52,820 nucleotides of DNA, from positions 1 to 52,820 of the forward strand of contig JANWUS010000082.1 of NCBI GenBank assembly GCA_024958715.1, written 5' to 3'. Shown here one piece after another: positions 20,520 to 29,492 of the stretch; position 1 is the first letter of the stretch, and every line of letters starts with the position of its first letter. Source of the stretch: Cyanobium sp. FGCU52 (lineage in GTDB: Bacteria > Cyanobacteriota > Cyanobacteriia > PCC-6307 > Cyanobiaceae). Position numbers and translations under genes: made by a program. The notes under the pieces are model-generated. The model had not been told where the DNA came from. It ran no database searches and worked only from the letters and a program-made list of their open reading frames with translations.

Positions 20520-20837
20520 TCAGTCGAGGGGGCCGTTCACCAGCCCGTTGAAGCCGTACACACGGCGGTCGCCCACGTAGGGCACCAGCTGCACCTGGCG
20601 GCTGTCGCCGGGCTCGAAGCGGATGGCCGTGCCGGCGGGGATGTCGAGGCGCAGGCCCAGGGCGGCGTCCCGGTCGAACTGAAGGGCCCCGTTGGCTTCG
20701 TGAAAGTGAAAGTGGGAGCCCACCTGCACGGGCCGGTCGCCGGTGTTGGCCACCGTGAGGGTGGTGACGGGCCGGCCGGCATTGAGTTCGAGCGTTCCGG
20801 GTTCCGGCAGCAGTTCGCCGGGGATCAGGGGGGGCAT
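20520..20837 (-). CDS. ureB: Urease beta subunit
   Basis: This 105-residue small structural subunit has the canonical order [15 protein letters not shown] near the start, then [22 protein letters not shown] and [15 protein letters not shown], ending [11 protein letters not shown]. It packs against UreC and UreA in the apoenzyme. The gene begins 4 bases after the stop of ureA, indicating coupling, and precedes ureC. Confidence 0.96.
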   Translation of the reverse strand: MPPLIPGELLPEPGTLELNAGRPVTTLTVANTGDRPVQVGSHFHFHEANGALQFDRDAALGLRLDIPAGTAIRFEPGDSRQVQLVPYVGDRRVYGFNGLVNGPLD

Positions 20838-20841
20838 GGGC

Positions 20842-21144
20842 TCAGCGGATCGGATCGTGGAGGGTGACGAGCTTGGTGCCGTCGGGGAAGACGGCCTCGA
20901 TCTGAACCTCGGGAATCAGTTCGGGCACCCCCTCCATCACCTGGTCGCGCCCCAGCCAGGTGGTGCCTTCCTGCATCAGCTGGGCCACGGTGCGGCCATC
21001 GCGGGCTCCCTCGAGCACCAGGAAGCTGAGCCAGGCCACCGCCTCCGGGTGGTTGAGCTTCAGGCCGCGATTCAGGCGGCGTTCGGCCAGCAGGGCCGCG
21101 GTGACGATCAGGAGCTTGTCCTTCTCCTGGGGGGTCAGGTGCAT
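20842..21144 (-). CDS. ureA: Urease gamma subunit
   Basis: This is the 100-residue gamma subunit, the standard length, starting [20 protein letters not shown] and carrying [38 protein letters not shown] and the C-terminal [21 protein letters not shown]. The ATG at 21142-21144 matches the family start exactly, although the frame is open further upstream through ureD. It follows ureD by 85 bases and is followed closely by ureB. Confidence 0.97.
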   Translation of the reverse strand: MHLTPQEKDKLLIVTAALLAERRLNRGLKLNHPEAVAWLSFLVLEGARDGRTVAQLMQEGTTWLGRDQVMEGVPELIPEVQIEAVFPDGTKLVTLHDPIR

Positions 21145-21229
21145 GGCGCCTGGACGGGTGCGGCGAAGGCCTTGTGTTTCCGCACTCTGGCAGCGGACCG
21201 CCGGCTTGCACGGTTCAGGGGGAACGGCT

Positions 21230-22147
21230 TCAGCCCGCCAGCCCGGCCAGCGGATCCTCCTGGAAGGGCCACACCCGCGGCAGCTCGGGGGCGGCCAGGC
21301 CCCGTTCCCGGCGCAGCCGCGCCCAGATGCGGGTGAACCAGCTGCGGGCCGCGGTGGTGGACGGGCCCCGGTAGCGGGCCACCAGTCCCTGCTGCAGCGC
21401 CCCGCAGGCCATCTCGCCCTCCAGGTCGCCGCGGTCGGCCCGTAGGTCCGCCAGCAGGGCCTCCAGGCGAGCGGCCTCGAGCGGTTGCGGCGCCGCCCAG
21501 GTGAGTGATCCGAACACCGCTGCCCCCGCCATGCCGTGCTCCTCCAGCAGGGCGTCGCCCCCCAGTTCCAGCCGGTCCACCAGCTCCCAGCGGGGTCCGT
21601 CCGCTCCGAGGCGCCGCAGCTCCAGGGCCGATCGCCAGCTGCCGCGCCCCAGGTTTTCGCCGGCGGCGGTGAGTCCGAGCCGCACCACCTCGGCCCCCAG
21701 CCAGCTGGCGCCGGGTTCCAGATCCACCCGCACCGTCTGCTCGTAGAGGCCGTCGGCGTAGAGCACCACCTCCTGGGGCAGCCACTCCAGGTCGGCCCCC
21801 GCCGCCAGCTGCACATTCAGCTCCTGGGTGGCCCAGGTGCCGGCGGGGGCGCAGCGCGACCGGCCGATCGAGCCGTACACCTTCTGGGCCGCCACGCTCG
21901 TGATCAGGGCGCGACTGGCAGGTGCGAGCCGGATGTCCAGGCTCAGGCGGTCGCCGCCCACCAGCCCGCCGGCGGTGTGCAGCAGCGGCAGCTCGCAGCG
22001 CCCGTCGGCCCGGGAGAAGGTGCGCTGCAGCTTCAGCGGGGCCGTGGCACCCCCCTGCAGCACCGTGCCGGCGTTTCCCGCGGCGAAGTGCATGCGGGCG
22101 GTGCCGTGCCAGGCCGTGGTCGGGGTCTCGGCGGCGGCACGCGACAT
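21230..22147 (-). CDS. ureD: Urease accessory protein UreD
   Basis: This 305-residue scaffold protein helps deliver nickel with UreF and UreG to apo-urease. Family blocks are [45 protein letters not shown], the repeated beta strands with [19 protein letters not shown], and LVARYRG near the end. The ATG 22145-22147 is used. It leads the leftward ureDABC set and is separated by 66 bases from the divergent ureE, so both arms could share one regulatory region. I see no good NtcA dyad in that gap. Confidence 0.93.
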   Translation of the reverse strand: MSRAAAETPTTAWHGTARMHFAAGNAGTVLQGGATAPLKLQRTFSRADGRCELPLLHTAGGLVGGDRLSLDIRLAPASRALITSVAAQKVYGSIGRSRCAPAGTWATQELNVQLAAGADLEWLPQEVVLYADGLYEQTVRVDLEPGASWLGAEVVRLGLTAAGENLGRGSWRSALELRRLGADGPRWELVDRLELGGDALLEEHGMAGAAVFGSLTWAAPQPLEAARLEALLADLRADRGDLEGEMACGALQQGLVARYRGPSTTAARSWFTRIWARLRRERGLAAPELPRVWPFQEDPLAGLAG

Positions 22148-22213
22148 CGGGGTACGGTGCGGGCGAACAGGTCCGGCCCACTCTGGGGGCGGGACGCCCG
22201 GGATGCTGCCGCC

Positions 22214-22717
22214 ATGACCGAGCCCCTGCTGCTCACCCGCCGCCTTCCCCCCGGATCCGCCGCCCGCAATCCCCTGCGTCTCCCCCTCGGGGCTGACGCG
22301 CGCACCCGGCTGCGGGGTCTGCGTCAGAGCCTGTGTGGCCGGCCCCTGCTGCTGCAGCTGCCCCGGGGCGAGGCCCTGGCCCCCGGGGAGCTGCTGAGCG
22401 ATGAGCAGGGCGGGGTCCGGGTGCTGGTGGAAGCCGCTCCGGAGCCCCTGCTGCTGGTGCGGGCGGCGGATGCCCTGGAACTGCTGCGGGCCGCCTATCA
22501 CCTCGGCAACCGCCACGTGGCGCTGGAGGTGCGGGAGGGGGAGCTGCGGCTGCTGGAGGATCCGGTGCTGGCCGCCCTGCTGGAACACCGGGGGCTGGTG
22601 CTGGAACGGCGCCGCGAGCCGTTCCAGCCGGAGGGGGGCGCCTATGCCGCGGGGCATGGCCATCACCATCACCATGCCGATCATCATTCCGATCACCAGG
22701 GGAGCGCCCGGCGGTGA
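22214..22717 (+). CDS. ureE: Urease nickel metallochaperone UreE
   Basis: This 167-residue protein has a two-domain UreE layout: an N-terminal peptide-binding half (LPLGADARTRLRGLRQ, LLLQLPRGEALAPGELL) and a metal-binding half with AAYHLGNRHVALEV and LEDPVLAALLEHRGL. The C-terminus is a histidine-rich nickel-binding tail (GHGHHHHHADHHSDHQ). It supplies nickel for urease assembly. Its stop overlaps the GTG start of ureF (GTGA), so the two are translationally coupled. Confidence 0.94.
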   Translation: MTEPLLLTRRLPPGSAARNPLRLPLGADARTRLRGLRQSLCGRPLLLQLPRGEALAPGELLSDEQGGVRVLVEAAPEPLLLVRAADALELLRAAYHLGNRHVALEVREGELRLLEDPVLAALLEHRGLVLERRREPFQPEGGAYAAGHGHHHHHADHHSDHQGSARR

Positions 22718-23373
22718 GCCTTGCCCGCCTGCGCCTGCACCAGCTGGTGAGCCCGGCGCTGCCGGTGGGGGCCTTCAGCTACGCCGAGGGACTGGAAGTG
22801 CTGGTGCAGGCTGGACGCCTGAGGGATGCCGCCGCCGTGCGCGTCTGGCTGGAGGCCGAGCTTGAGCGCGGTGTGCTGGCGATCGAGGCGGCGGCCCTGC
22901 CTCGGCTGATGACCCTGCTGGACGCTGGGGACTGGCAGGCGGTGGCCGACCTCGACGGCTGGCTGCTGGCGCAGCGCGAAGCGCCGGAACTGCGGGCGCA
23001 GCAGCGGCAGATGGGCCGTTCGCTGCTGCAGCTGCTGGCCGACCTGGGCTGGCCCCTGCCGGATTCCAGCCCGCGAGTTGGCTGGCCGGCCGCCTTCGCC
23101 CACGCCGGCCGCTGCCTTGAGCTTCAGCCCGGGGAGGTGGTGGAGGCCTATCTCTATGGCTGGTGCGCCAATCAGCTCAGCGCCGCCGTGCGTCTGGTGC
23201 CCCTGGGACCCACCGCAGCCCAGGGGCTGCAGCTGCAGCTGGGCCCCCTGATCGTGCGGCGGGCCGAGGATCTGGTGGCCGCCGATCCCCGGGACCTCTG
23301 GCAGGGGGGCGTGGGCGCCGGGCTGGCCCAGCTGGGCCAGGGGACGCTTTACTCCCGCCTGTTCCGCAGCTGA
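22714..23373 (+). CDS. ureF: Urease accessory protein UreF
   Basis: This 219-residue helical protein has the UreF opening [21 protein letters not shown] and later WPAAFAHAG and the [22 protein letters not shown] motif. It bridges UreD and UreG in the maturation complex. The GTG start at 22714 overlaps the stop of ureE. It is followed by ureG after 35 bases. Confidence 0.94.
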   Translation: MSLARLRLHQLVSPALPVGAFSYAEGLEVLVQAGRLRDAAAVRVWLEAELERGVLAIEAAALPRLMTLLDAGDWQAVADLDGWLLAQREAPELRAQQRQMGRSLLQLLADLGWPLPDSSPRVGWPAAFAHAGRCLELQPGEVVEAYLYGWCANQLSAAVRLVPLGPTAAQGLQLQLGPLIVRRAEDLVAADPRDLWQGGVGAGLAQLGQGTLYSRLFRS

Positions 23374-23408
23374 AGCCACCCCTCGCTGCGCGAGCGCTGC
23401 CTAGCCTG

Positions 23409-24035
23409 ATGCCCAGCTTCGACGGGGCCATGGCCAGCAAGCTGCGCGTGGGGGTGGCCGGTCCGGTCGGCTCCGGCAAGACCGCCCTGGTGGAGGTGCT
23501 CTGCCGCCGCCTGCGGGACCGGCTGCAGCTGGCGGTGGTCACCAACGACATCTACACCCAGGAGGATGCCCAGTTCCTCACCCGGGCCGGTGCGCTGGAG
23601 CCCGCGCGCATCCGCGGGGTTGAGACGGGGGGCTGTCCCCACACCGCCATCCGGGAGGACTGTTCGATCAACCGGGCCGCGGTGCAGGAGCTGGAGGAGG
23701 CCTTCCCCGAGCTCGACCTGGTGCTGGTGGAGAGCGGGGGCGACAACCTGGCCGCCAGCTTCAGCCCCGAGCTGGTTGATCTGTGCATCTACGTGATCGA
23801 TGTGGCGGCTGGCGACAAGATCCCCCGCAAGGGGGGACCCGGCATCACCCGCTCCGACCTGCTGGTGATCAACAAGACCGACCTGGCCCCGATGGTGGGG
23901 GCGAGCCTGGCGGTGATGGAAACCGACACGGAGCGGATGCGCCAGGGACGCCCCTGGTGCTTCACCAACCTGCGCAGTGGCGATGGAGTGGAAAAGGTGG
24001 AAACCTTTCTGTTGCAACAGCTACCTGGCCGCTGA
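23409..24035 (+). CDS. ureG: Urease accessory GTPase UreG
   Basis: This 208-residue SIMIBI-class GTPase energises nickel insertion. The P-loop is GPVGSGKT and [15 protein letters not shown] follows. The metal-binding CPH motif sits in [16 protein letters not shown], and [10 protein letters not shown] is the G4 (NKTD) base-recognition motif. ATG 23409 gives seven extra residues; the in-frame ATG at 23430 ([11 protein letters not shown]) is equally likely. It ends about 50 bases before the predicted urtA promoter. Confidence 0.96.
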   Translation: MPSFDGAMASKLRVGVAGPVGSGKTALVEVLCRRLRDRLQLAVVTNDIYTQEDAQFLTRAGALEPARIRGVETGGCPHTAIREDCSINRAAVQELEEAFPELDLVLVESGGDNLAASFSPELVDLCIYVIDVAAGDKIPRKGGPGITRSDLLVINKTDLAPMVGASLAVMETDTERMRQGRPWCFTNLRSGDGVEKVETFLLQQLPGR

Positions 24036-24083
24036 TCCGTTTGTTCAGCAGGTCACGACACGGCGGCTCCAGTTGCTCGAATG

Positions 24084-24125
24084 GTGTCGACGGCTACCAG
24101 TGGGTGTGCCCGCGGTCAATACCTT
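24084..24125 (+). promoter_or_regulatory. Predicted NtcA-activated promoter of urtA
   Basis: GTG-N8-TAC at 24084-24097 lies in a wider imperfect dyad TGGTG...CTACCA, one base off the NtcA consensus GTA-N8-TAC. A TACCTT box (TAN3T type) begins at 24120, exactly 22 bases after the site. That is the spacing known for NtcA class II activated promoters. Transcription would start near 24131-24133, leaving a leader of ~60 bases to the ATG at 24192. This fits nitrogen-status control of urea uptake. Seen: sequence and spacing. Inferred: function. Confidence 0.65.
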
Positions 24126-24191
24126 TGCTCCGTCGCTGAACGTGAGGCCTGCGGAGGTCTCCGGCGCTTTCACTCTCACAGGAGCATGTTC

Positions 24192-25499
24192 ATGACCCCG
24201 TTGCCGATAAGGAAGACCTCCCTGCGGCTCCTCGGTGGCGCCACCGCGCTGGCCACCACGTTCTCCCTCGTGGCCTGCGGTGGTGGAGAAAAAACCACAG
24301 CCGAAGGCGGCGGTGGTGACTTCGATGGCGAAGTGAAGGTGGGCATCCTTCACTCCCGCTCCGGCACCATGGCCATCTCCGAGAACACGGTGGCCGAAGC
24401 CGAACTGATGGCGATCGACGAGATCAACAAAGCCGGCGGCGTCAAGATCGACGGCAAGAAGCTGAAGATCGTTCCGATCGAGGAGGACGGGGCCTCCGAC
24501 TGGCCCACCTTCGCCGAGAAGGCGAAGAAACTCATCGATCAGGACCAGGTGGCCGTGGTGTTCGGCGGCTGGACCTCCGCCAGCCGCAAGGCGATGCTGC
24601 CGGTGTTCGAGGCCAAGGATCACTTCCTCTTCTACCCGATCCAGTACGAAGGTCAGGAGTGCTCCAAGAACATCTTCTACACCGGAGCCACCCCCAACCA
24701 GCAGGCCGAGCCCGCCGTTTCCTGGCTGCTCAAGAACAAGGGCAAGGACTTCTTCCTGGTGGGTTCCGACTACGTCTACCCCCGGACGGCCAACACGATC
24801 ATGAAGGAGCAGCTCAAGGTCGAAGGCGGCAAGCTCGTGGGTGAGGACTACCTCCCCCTGGGCAACACCGAGGTGGCTCCGATCATCGCCAAGATCAAGC
24901 AGGCTCTGCCCAAGGGTGGCGTGATCGTGAACACGCTCAACGGCGACAGCAATGTGGCCTTCTTCAAGCAGTTGAAGGCCGCCGGCATCACCCCCGCCAA
25001 CGGCTACGCGATCATGAGTTTCTCGATCGCCGAGGAAGAGGTGGCCGCCATCGGCCCCGAGTATCTCGAAGGCACCTATGCCGCCTGGAACTTCTTCCAG
25101 AGCCTGGACACCCCCGCGTCCAAGAAGTTCACCGAGGCCTTCAAGGCCAAGTACGGCGAGAACCGCGTCACCAACGACCCGGCTGAATCTGCCTACAACA
25201 TGGTCTACCTCTGGGCCAAGGGTGCCGAGAAGGCCAACAGCGTCGACAACAAGAAGGTGCGTCAGGCCCTGATCGGCGTCACCTTCGATGCTCCTCAGGG
25301 GCCGATCGAGGTGCAGCCCAACCATCACACCACCGAGCTTGTGATGATCGGTGAGGTCCAGAAGGATGGCATGTTCAAGATCGTCGAGAACAAGGGTGTG
25401 CTGAAGCCGATCGCCTGGAACCAGTTCGTGCCCGAAACCAAGGGCTACACCTGCGACTGGACCAAGGATCGGCCCGACGCCGGCAAGTTCAAGATGTGA
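24192..25499 (+). CDS. urtA: Urea ABC transporter substrate-binding lipoprotein
   Basis: This 435-residue periplasmic binding protein belongs to the UrtA/Amt-like (FmdD) group. The signal sequence ends in a lipobox (SLVAC), so Cys29 would be lipidated. The mature protein starts after a Gly-rich linker with VKVGILHSRSGTMAISE, followed by VVFGGWTSASRKAMLPVFE and FYPIQYEGQECSKNIFYTGA, all typical of UrtA. It binds urea for UrtBCDE. Of two ATGs, 24192 is chosen because AGGAG at 24180-24184 lies 7 bases before it; the ATG at 24186 is too close. GC content and codon choice suggest a highly expressed gene. It lies downstream of a predicted NtcA promoter. Confidence 0.96.
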   Translation: MTPLPIRKTSLRLLGGATALATTFSLVACGGGEKTTAEGGGGDFDGEVKVGILHSRSGTMAISENTVAEAELMAIDEINKAGGVKIDGKKLKIVPIEEDGASDWPTFAEKAKKLIDQDQVAVVFGGWTSASRKAMLPVFEAKDHFLFYPIQYEGQECSKNIFYTGATPNQQAEPAVSWLLKNKGKDFFLVGSDYVYPRTANTIMKEQLKVEGGKLVGEDYLPLGNTEVAPIIAKIKQALPKGGVIVNTLNGDSNVAFFKQLKAAGITPANGYAIMSFSIAEEEVAAIGPEYLEGTYAAWNFFQSLDTPASKKFTEAFKAKYGENRVTNDPAESAYNMVYLWAKGAEKANSVDNKKVRQALIGVTFDAPQGPIEVQPNHHTTELVMIGEVQKDGMFKIVENKGVLKPIAWNQFVPETKGYTCDWTKDRPDAGKFKM

Positions 25500-25529
25500 T
25501 CAGGGCGGCGCACCCGGCCGATTCGCTTC

Positions 25530-25557
25530 AGGGGGGACCAGTGCCCCCCTTTCTTTT
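25530..25557 (+). terminator. Hairpin with T-rich tail between urtA and urtB
   Basis: GGGGGG at 25531-25536 pairs with CCCCCC at 25544-25549 around a short loop and is followed by TTTCTTTT (25550-25557). It resembles an intrinsic terminator, but urtBCDE have no obvious separate promoter in the ~40 bases that remain. Partial termination would lower permease and ATPase output relative to the binding protein. Confidence 0.6.
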
Positions 25558-25596
25558 GCCCCTTCTGTCCCACTGCCGCGTCCAGCGCGGGACACC

Positions 25597-26754
25597 ATGA
25601 CAGCTCTCTACGACACGCTCTTCAACGGCCTTGCCATCGGCTCGGTGCTCATGCTGGCCGCCCTCGGGCTGGCTGTGGTCTTCGGCCTGATGGGTGTCAT
25701 CAACATGGCCCATGGCGAGTTGATGATGCTGGGTGCCTACACCACCTTCGTGGTCCAGAACCTGCTCAAGAACGGCCCCCTGGCGGGTCTGTTCCCGATT
25801 TACATCCTCATCGCCATTCCGGTGGCTTTCCTGGTCAGCGGCCTCGCGGGCCTGCTGCTCGAGAAGACGGTGATCCGCAGGCTCTACGGCCGCCCCCTGG
25901 AAACGCTGCTGGCCACCTGGGGCGTCAGCCTGATCCTGCAGCAGTTCGTTCGTTCGGTGTCCACGGCGTTTTTCCTCGGGCTGATCGTTGCGGTGGCCCT
26001 GGGACTGCTGGCCCCCCGCTTCACCCCCGCGAGCTGGTGGGAGCAGCGCTGGACGCCGTTGCTGGCCGTCGGCCGCTGGATCGTGGCCGGTGGCATCGGC
26101 ATCGCCCTGGCCTCGGCCCTGGGATCGGTGCGGGCCCTGGGTCTGCCCTGGTTCAGTGCCCGCAACATCGACGTCACGGCTCCCCAGTGGCTGCGCGGCT
26201 CGATCGACGTGGCCGGTGTGACCATGCCCACGGGTCGTCTGTTCATCATCGCCCTCACGGCCATTGCCCTGCTGGCGGTGAACTGGTTCCTGCAGAAGAG
26301 CGTGTGGGGCATCCGCATCCGTGCCGTCACCCAGAACCGGCCGATGAGCAGCTGCCTGGGCATCCCCACCGAAACCGTCGACGCTCTCACCTTTCTGGTG
26401 GGCTCCGGCCTGGCCGGCGTGGCCGGCGTGGCCGTGACCCTGCTGGGCTCGGTGGGCCCGAACCTGGGCGGCAATTACATCGTGGACTGCTTCATGGTGG
26501 TGGTGCTCGGCGGTGTGGGCAAGCTGCTCGGCACCGTGGTGGCGGCCCTGGGGATCGGGGTTCTCAGTTACATCATCGGTTCGGGTTCGCTGCTGCTGCT
26601 CTGGCCGTCGATGCCTGCCGGACTGAACGAAACGATCACTTTCTTCGCCACCACCTCGATGGCGAAGGTGCTGGTGTTCGTGCTGATCGTGCTTTTTCTG
26701 CAGTTCAGGCCCGCCGGCCTCTTCCCGCAGAAGGGCCGCATGGTGGAGGCCTGA
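25597..26754 (+). CDS. urtB: Urea ABC transporter permease UrtB
   Basis: This is an inner-membrane permease of 385 residues in the branched-chain amino acid (LivH) class. It starts FNGLAIGSVLMLAALGLAVV FG and contains GVINMAHGELMMLGAY, the diagnostic LivH/UrtB loop, and AVTQNRPMSSCLGI, the coupling loop for the ATPases. About 8-9 hydrophobic segments are visible. It forms a heterodimer with UrtC. The unusual extension is a ~90-residue segment (after SVSTAFFLGL) with two further hydrophobic stretches, normal for UrtB. It is 3 bases upstream of urtC. Confidence 0.96.
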   Translation: MTALYDTLFNGLAIGSVLMLAALGLAVVFGLMGVINMAHGELMMLGAYTTFVVQNLLKNGPLAGLFPIYILIAIPVAFLVSGLAGLLLEKTVIRRLYGRPLETLLATWGVSLILQQFVRSVSTAFFLGLIVAVALGLLAPRFTPASWWEQRWTPLLAVGRWIVAGGIGIALASALGSVRALGLPWFSARNIDVTAPQWLRGSIDVAGVTMPTGRLFIIALTAIALLAVNWFLQKSVWGIRIRAVTQNRPMSSCLGIPTETVDALTFLVGSGLAGVAGVAVTLLGSVGPNLGGNYIVDCFMVVVLGGVGKLLGTVVAALGIGVLSYIIGSGSLLLLWPSMPAGLNETITFFATTSMAKVLVFVLIVLFLQFRPAGLFPQKGRMVEA

Positions 26755-26757
26755 GTC

Positions 26758-27945
26758 ATGACGACCACCTCCACCTCCGCGGCCACCCCGGGATTCCTGC
26801 GTCGCTGGTGGCCCTGGATCCTGATCGTGGCGGTCGCCGTGATCCTGCCGTTCGTGCTGCCGCCGTTCCGCCTCAATCTGCTCGGGCGTTTCCTGGCGCT
26901 GGGCATCGTGGCCCTCGGTGTCGATCTGATCTGGGGATTCACCGGTCTGCTCAGCCTGGGGCAGGGCATCTTCTTCGCCCTCGGTGGCTACGCCATCGGC
27001 ATGCATCTTTCGCTGAACTCCCTCGAGCCGGGCCAGCTGCCTGAGTTCTTCGGCCTCTACGGGGTCAAGGAACTGCCCGCCTTCTGGCAGCCGTTCACCT
27101 CCCCGGTGCTCACCTTCTTCGCCATCTGGGTGATTCCGGCCCTGGTGGCCGGCTTCCTGGGCTATCTGGTGTTCCGCAACCGCATCAAGGGCGTCTACTT
27201 CTCGATCCTCACCCAGGCCGCCCTGCTGGTGTTCTTCAACTTCTTCAATGGCCAGCAGAAGCTGATCAACGGCACCAACGGTCTCAAGACCGACACCGCC
27301 CGCATCTTCGGTGAACTGGTGGGCAGTGATGCCATGCAGCGCACCCTGTTCTGGTTCACGGTGCTGCTGGTGATCGGGGCCTGGTTCCTCTGCCGCTGGC
27401 TCACCACCGGCCGCTTCGGCGATGCCCTGGTGGCGATCCGCGATGACGAGCCCCGCCTGCGCTTCACCGGCTACAACCCCACCGCCTACAAAACGCTGGT
27501 GTTCACCGTGGCCGGTGCGCTGGCAGGCATCAGCGGCGCTCTCTACACCGTGCAGTCGGGCATTGTCAGCCCCCAGTACATGGCGGTGCCGTTCTCGATC
27601 GAGATGGTGATCTGGGTAGCGGTGGGCGGTCGCGGCACGCTGCTCGGTGCTGTTCTGGGAGCGGTGCTGATCAACTACGCCAAGAGCCTGATCAGCGAGC
27701 AGTTGCCCGAAACCTGGCTGTTCATCCAGGGCGCCCTGTTCCTGCTGGTGGTCACCGCCCTGCCCGATGGGGTGGTCGGCTGGCTGCGGCAGGGCGGCCC
27801 GCGCCGGATCCAGGAGATGCTCGGCTGGCCGCCCCGGGCGGCCACCTATCCCGAACTGGATCTCGATCCGGCCGTTCTGGCCGAGAAGCGGGAGATCGAG
27901 GCGCGCCGCAGCGGCTCCACCACCGTCCAGGGAGATCAGCCATGA
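26758..27945 (+). CDS. urtC: Urea ABC transporter permease UrtC
   Basis: This 395-residue LivM-class permease partners UrtB. Blocks include ALGVDLIWGFTGLLSLGQGI FF, FLGYLVFRNRIKGVYFSILT, ALVAIRDDEPRLRFTGYNP (coupling region) and AGALAGISGALYTVQSGIVS P. Its stop overlaps the start of urtD (ATGA at 27942-27945), indicating translational coupling. Confidence 0.96.
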   Translation: MTTTSTSAATPGFLRRWWPWILIVAVAVILPFVLPPFRLNLLGRFLALGIVALGVDLIWGFTGLLSLGQGIFFALGGYAIGMHLSLNSLEPGQLPEFFGLYGVKELPAFWQPFTSPVLTFFAIWVIPALVAGFLGYLVFRNRIKGVYFSILTQAALLVFFNFFNGQQKLINGTNGLKTDTARIFGELVGSDAMQRTLFWFTVLLVIGAWFLCRWLTTGRFGDALVAIRDDEPRLRFTGYNPTAYKTLVFTVAGALAGISGALYTVQSGIVSPQYMAVPFSIEMVIWVAVGGRGTLLGAVLGAVLINYAKSLISEQLPETWLFIQGALFLLVVTALPDGVVGWLRQGGPRRIQEMLGWPPRAATYPELDLDPAVLAEKREIEARRSGSTTVQGDQP

Positions 27946-28688
27946 CCGACGCACTGCTCGAACTGCGCGGGGTGAGCGTCAGCTTCGACGGCTTCTGGGC
28001 CCTCAACGACCTCAACCTGGCCCTGGCCCCCGGGGAGCTGAGGGCCGTGATCGGCCCCAACGGCGCCGGCAAGACCACCTTTCTCGACGTGATCACCGGC
28101 AAGGTGCGGCCCACCAAGGGTGATGTGTTCTTCCGGGGCCGCTCTCTCGTGGGCACCGCCGAGCACCAGATCGCCCGGCTGGGGATCGGCCGCAAGTTCC
28201 AGACGCCGCGGGTGTACCAGAACCTCTCCCCTCGTCGCAATCTGGAGCTGGCGGTGAGCCGCCGCGCCTCCCCCTTCGATCTCCTGTTCAGCCGGCTGGA
28301 TTCCACCAGCCGCGACCGGGTGCAGCATCTGCTCGGGGTGGTGGGGCTCGAACCCCACGCCAACCGCCTGGCCGGCGGTCTCTCCCACGGCCAGAAGCAG
28401 TGGCTGGAGATCGCGATGCTGGTGGCCCAGAACCCTGAGCTGCTGCTGGTGGACGAGCCGGTGGCCGGCCTCACCGACGAGGAGACCGAGCGCACCGCCC
28501 AACTGCTGCGCCAGCTCAGCGGCGAGCACACCGTGCTCGTGATCGAGCACGACATGGAGTTCATCCGCGATCTGCAGGCTCCGGTCACGGTGCTGCACGA
28601 AGGCCACGTGCTCTGCGAAGGCTCGATGGACGCGGTGCAGGCCGATCCGCGGGTGATCGAGGTGTACCTGGGCCGCGAAACCGACTGA
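27942..28688 (+). CDS. urtD: Urea ABC transporter ATPase UrtD
   Basis: This 248-residue ATPase is of the LivG type. Walker A is GPNGAGKTTFL, the signature is LSHGQKQWLEIAM (HGQ variant, normal for UrtD), Walker B is LLLVDEPVAGL, and the switch His lies in VIEHDMEFI. It energises urea import with UrtE on the cytoplasmic side of UrtBC. The start overlaps the stop of urtC. Confidence 0.97.
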   Translation: MTDALLELRGVSVSFDGFWALNDLNLALAPGELRAVIGPNGAGKTTFLDVITGKVRPTKGDVFFRGRSLVGTAEHQIARLGIGRKFQTPRVYQNLSPRRNLELAVSRRASPFDLLFSRLDSTSRDRVQHLLGVVGLEPHANRLAGGLSHGQKQWLEIAMLVAQNPELLLVDEPVAGLTDEETERTAQLLRQLSGEHTVLVIEHDMEFIRDLQAPVTVLHEGHVLCEGSMDAVQADPRVIEVYLGRETD

Positions 28689-28726
28689 ACCGTGCCGATC
28701 CCCTTCTCCATCCCCGCCCTTTCCCG

Positions 28727-29482
28727 ATGACCATCGCATCCCAGGCCAGGCCGGTGCCGTCCGCCGCCCCTTCCGACGCCCTGCTGGAGGCCCGCGGTCT
28801 GAACGTTTACTACGGCGAGAGCCATATCCTGCGCGACGTCGACTTGAGCGTGCGGCCCGGCCAGATGGTGTGCCTGATCGGCCGCAACGGCGTGGGCAAG
28901 ACCACCCTGCTCAAGACGGTGGTGGGCCTGCTGCGTCAGCGCCGCGGCAGCGTGCTGCTCGCCGGCGAGGACGTGGGCCCGCTTCCGCCCCACCGCCGGG
29001 CCAGGGCCGGCATCGGCTACGTGCCCCAGGGCCGTGAGATCATCCCCCAGCTCACGGTGAAGGAGAACCTGCTGCTGGGCCTCGAGGCGCTCCCCGGCGG
29101 CATGGGCCGCCACCGCCACATCGATCCGGTGGTGTTCGAGCTGTTCCCGGTGCTGGAGAAGTTCCTTGGCCGCCGCGGCGGTGATCTCTCCGGCGGTCAG
29201 CAGCAGCAGCTCGCCATCGCCCGGGCCCTGCTCGGCAGGCCGCGGCTGCTGCTGCTCGATGAGCCCACCGAAGGCATCCAGCCCTCGGTGGTGCTCGACA
29301 TCGAGCGGGCGGTGCGCCGCATCATCGAGACCACCGGGATCAGCGTGCTGCTGGTGGAGCAGCACCTCCACTTCGTTCGCCAGGCCGACTGGTACTACGC
29401 CATGCAGAAAGGGGGCGTGGTGGCCAGCGGCCCCACCGGTGAGCTGAGCAAGGAGGTGATCGACCGCTTCCTGAGCGTGTGA
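28727..29482 (+). CDS. urtE: Urea ABC transporter ATPase UrtE
   Basis: This 251-residue ATPase is of the LivF type. Walker A is GRNGVGKTTLL, the signature is LSGGQQQQLAIAR, Walker B is LLLLDEPTEGIQPS (the TEGIQPS form typical of LivF/UrtE), and LLVEQHLHF holds the switch His. ATG 28727 gives an ~18-residue Pro/Ala-rich extension before the first strand, so the true start might be slightly later. It ends the ure-urt rightward unit and converges with pabC 10 bases away. Confidence 0.96.
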   Translation: MTIASQARPVPSAAPSDALLEARGLNVYYGESHILRDVDLSVRPGQMVCLIGRNGVGKTTLLKTVVGLLRQRRGSVLLAGEDVGPLPPHRRARAGIGYVPQGREIIPQLTVKENLLLGLEALPGGMGRHRHIDPVVFELFPVLEKFLGRRGGDLSGGQQQQLAIARALLGRPRLLLLDEPTEGIQPSVVLDIERAVRRIIETTGISVLLVEQHLHFVRQADWYYAMQKGGVVASGPTGELSKEVIDRFLSV

Positions 29483-29492
29483 ACCGTCGTGT

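Noticed and set aside
22148-22213. An NtcA site in the divergent ureD-ureE gap
   Set aside because: A GTAC occurs near 22151 but there is no second half-site eight bases away.
25528-27954. An 808-codon minus-strand frame opposite urtB and urtC
   Set aside because: It is antisense to certain permease genes and rich in Gln/His/Gly/Asp as expected for a shadow.
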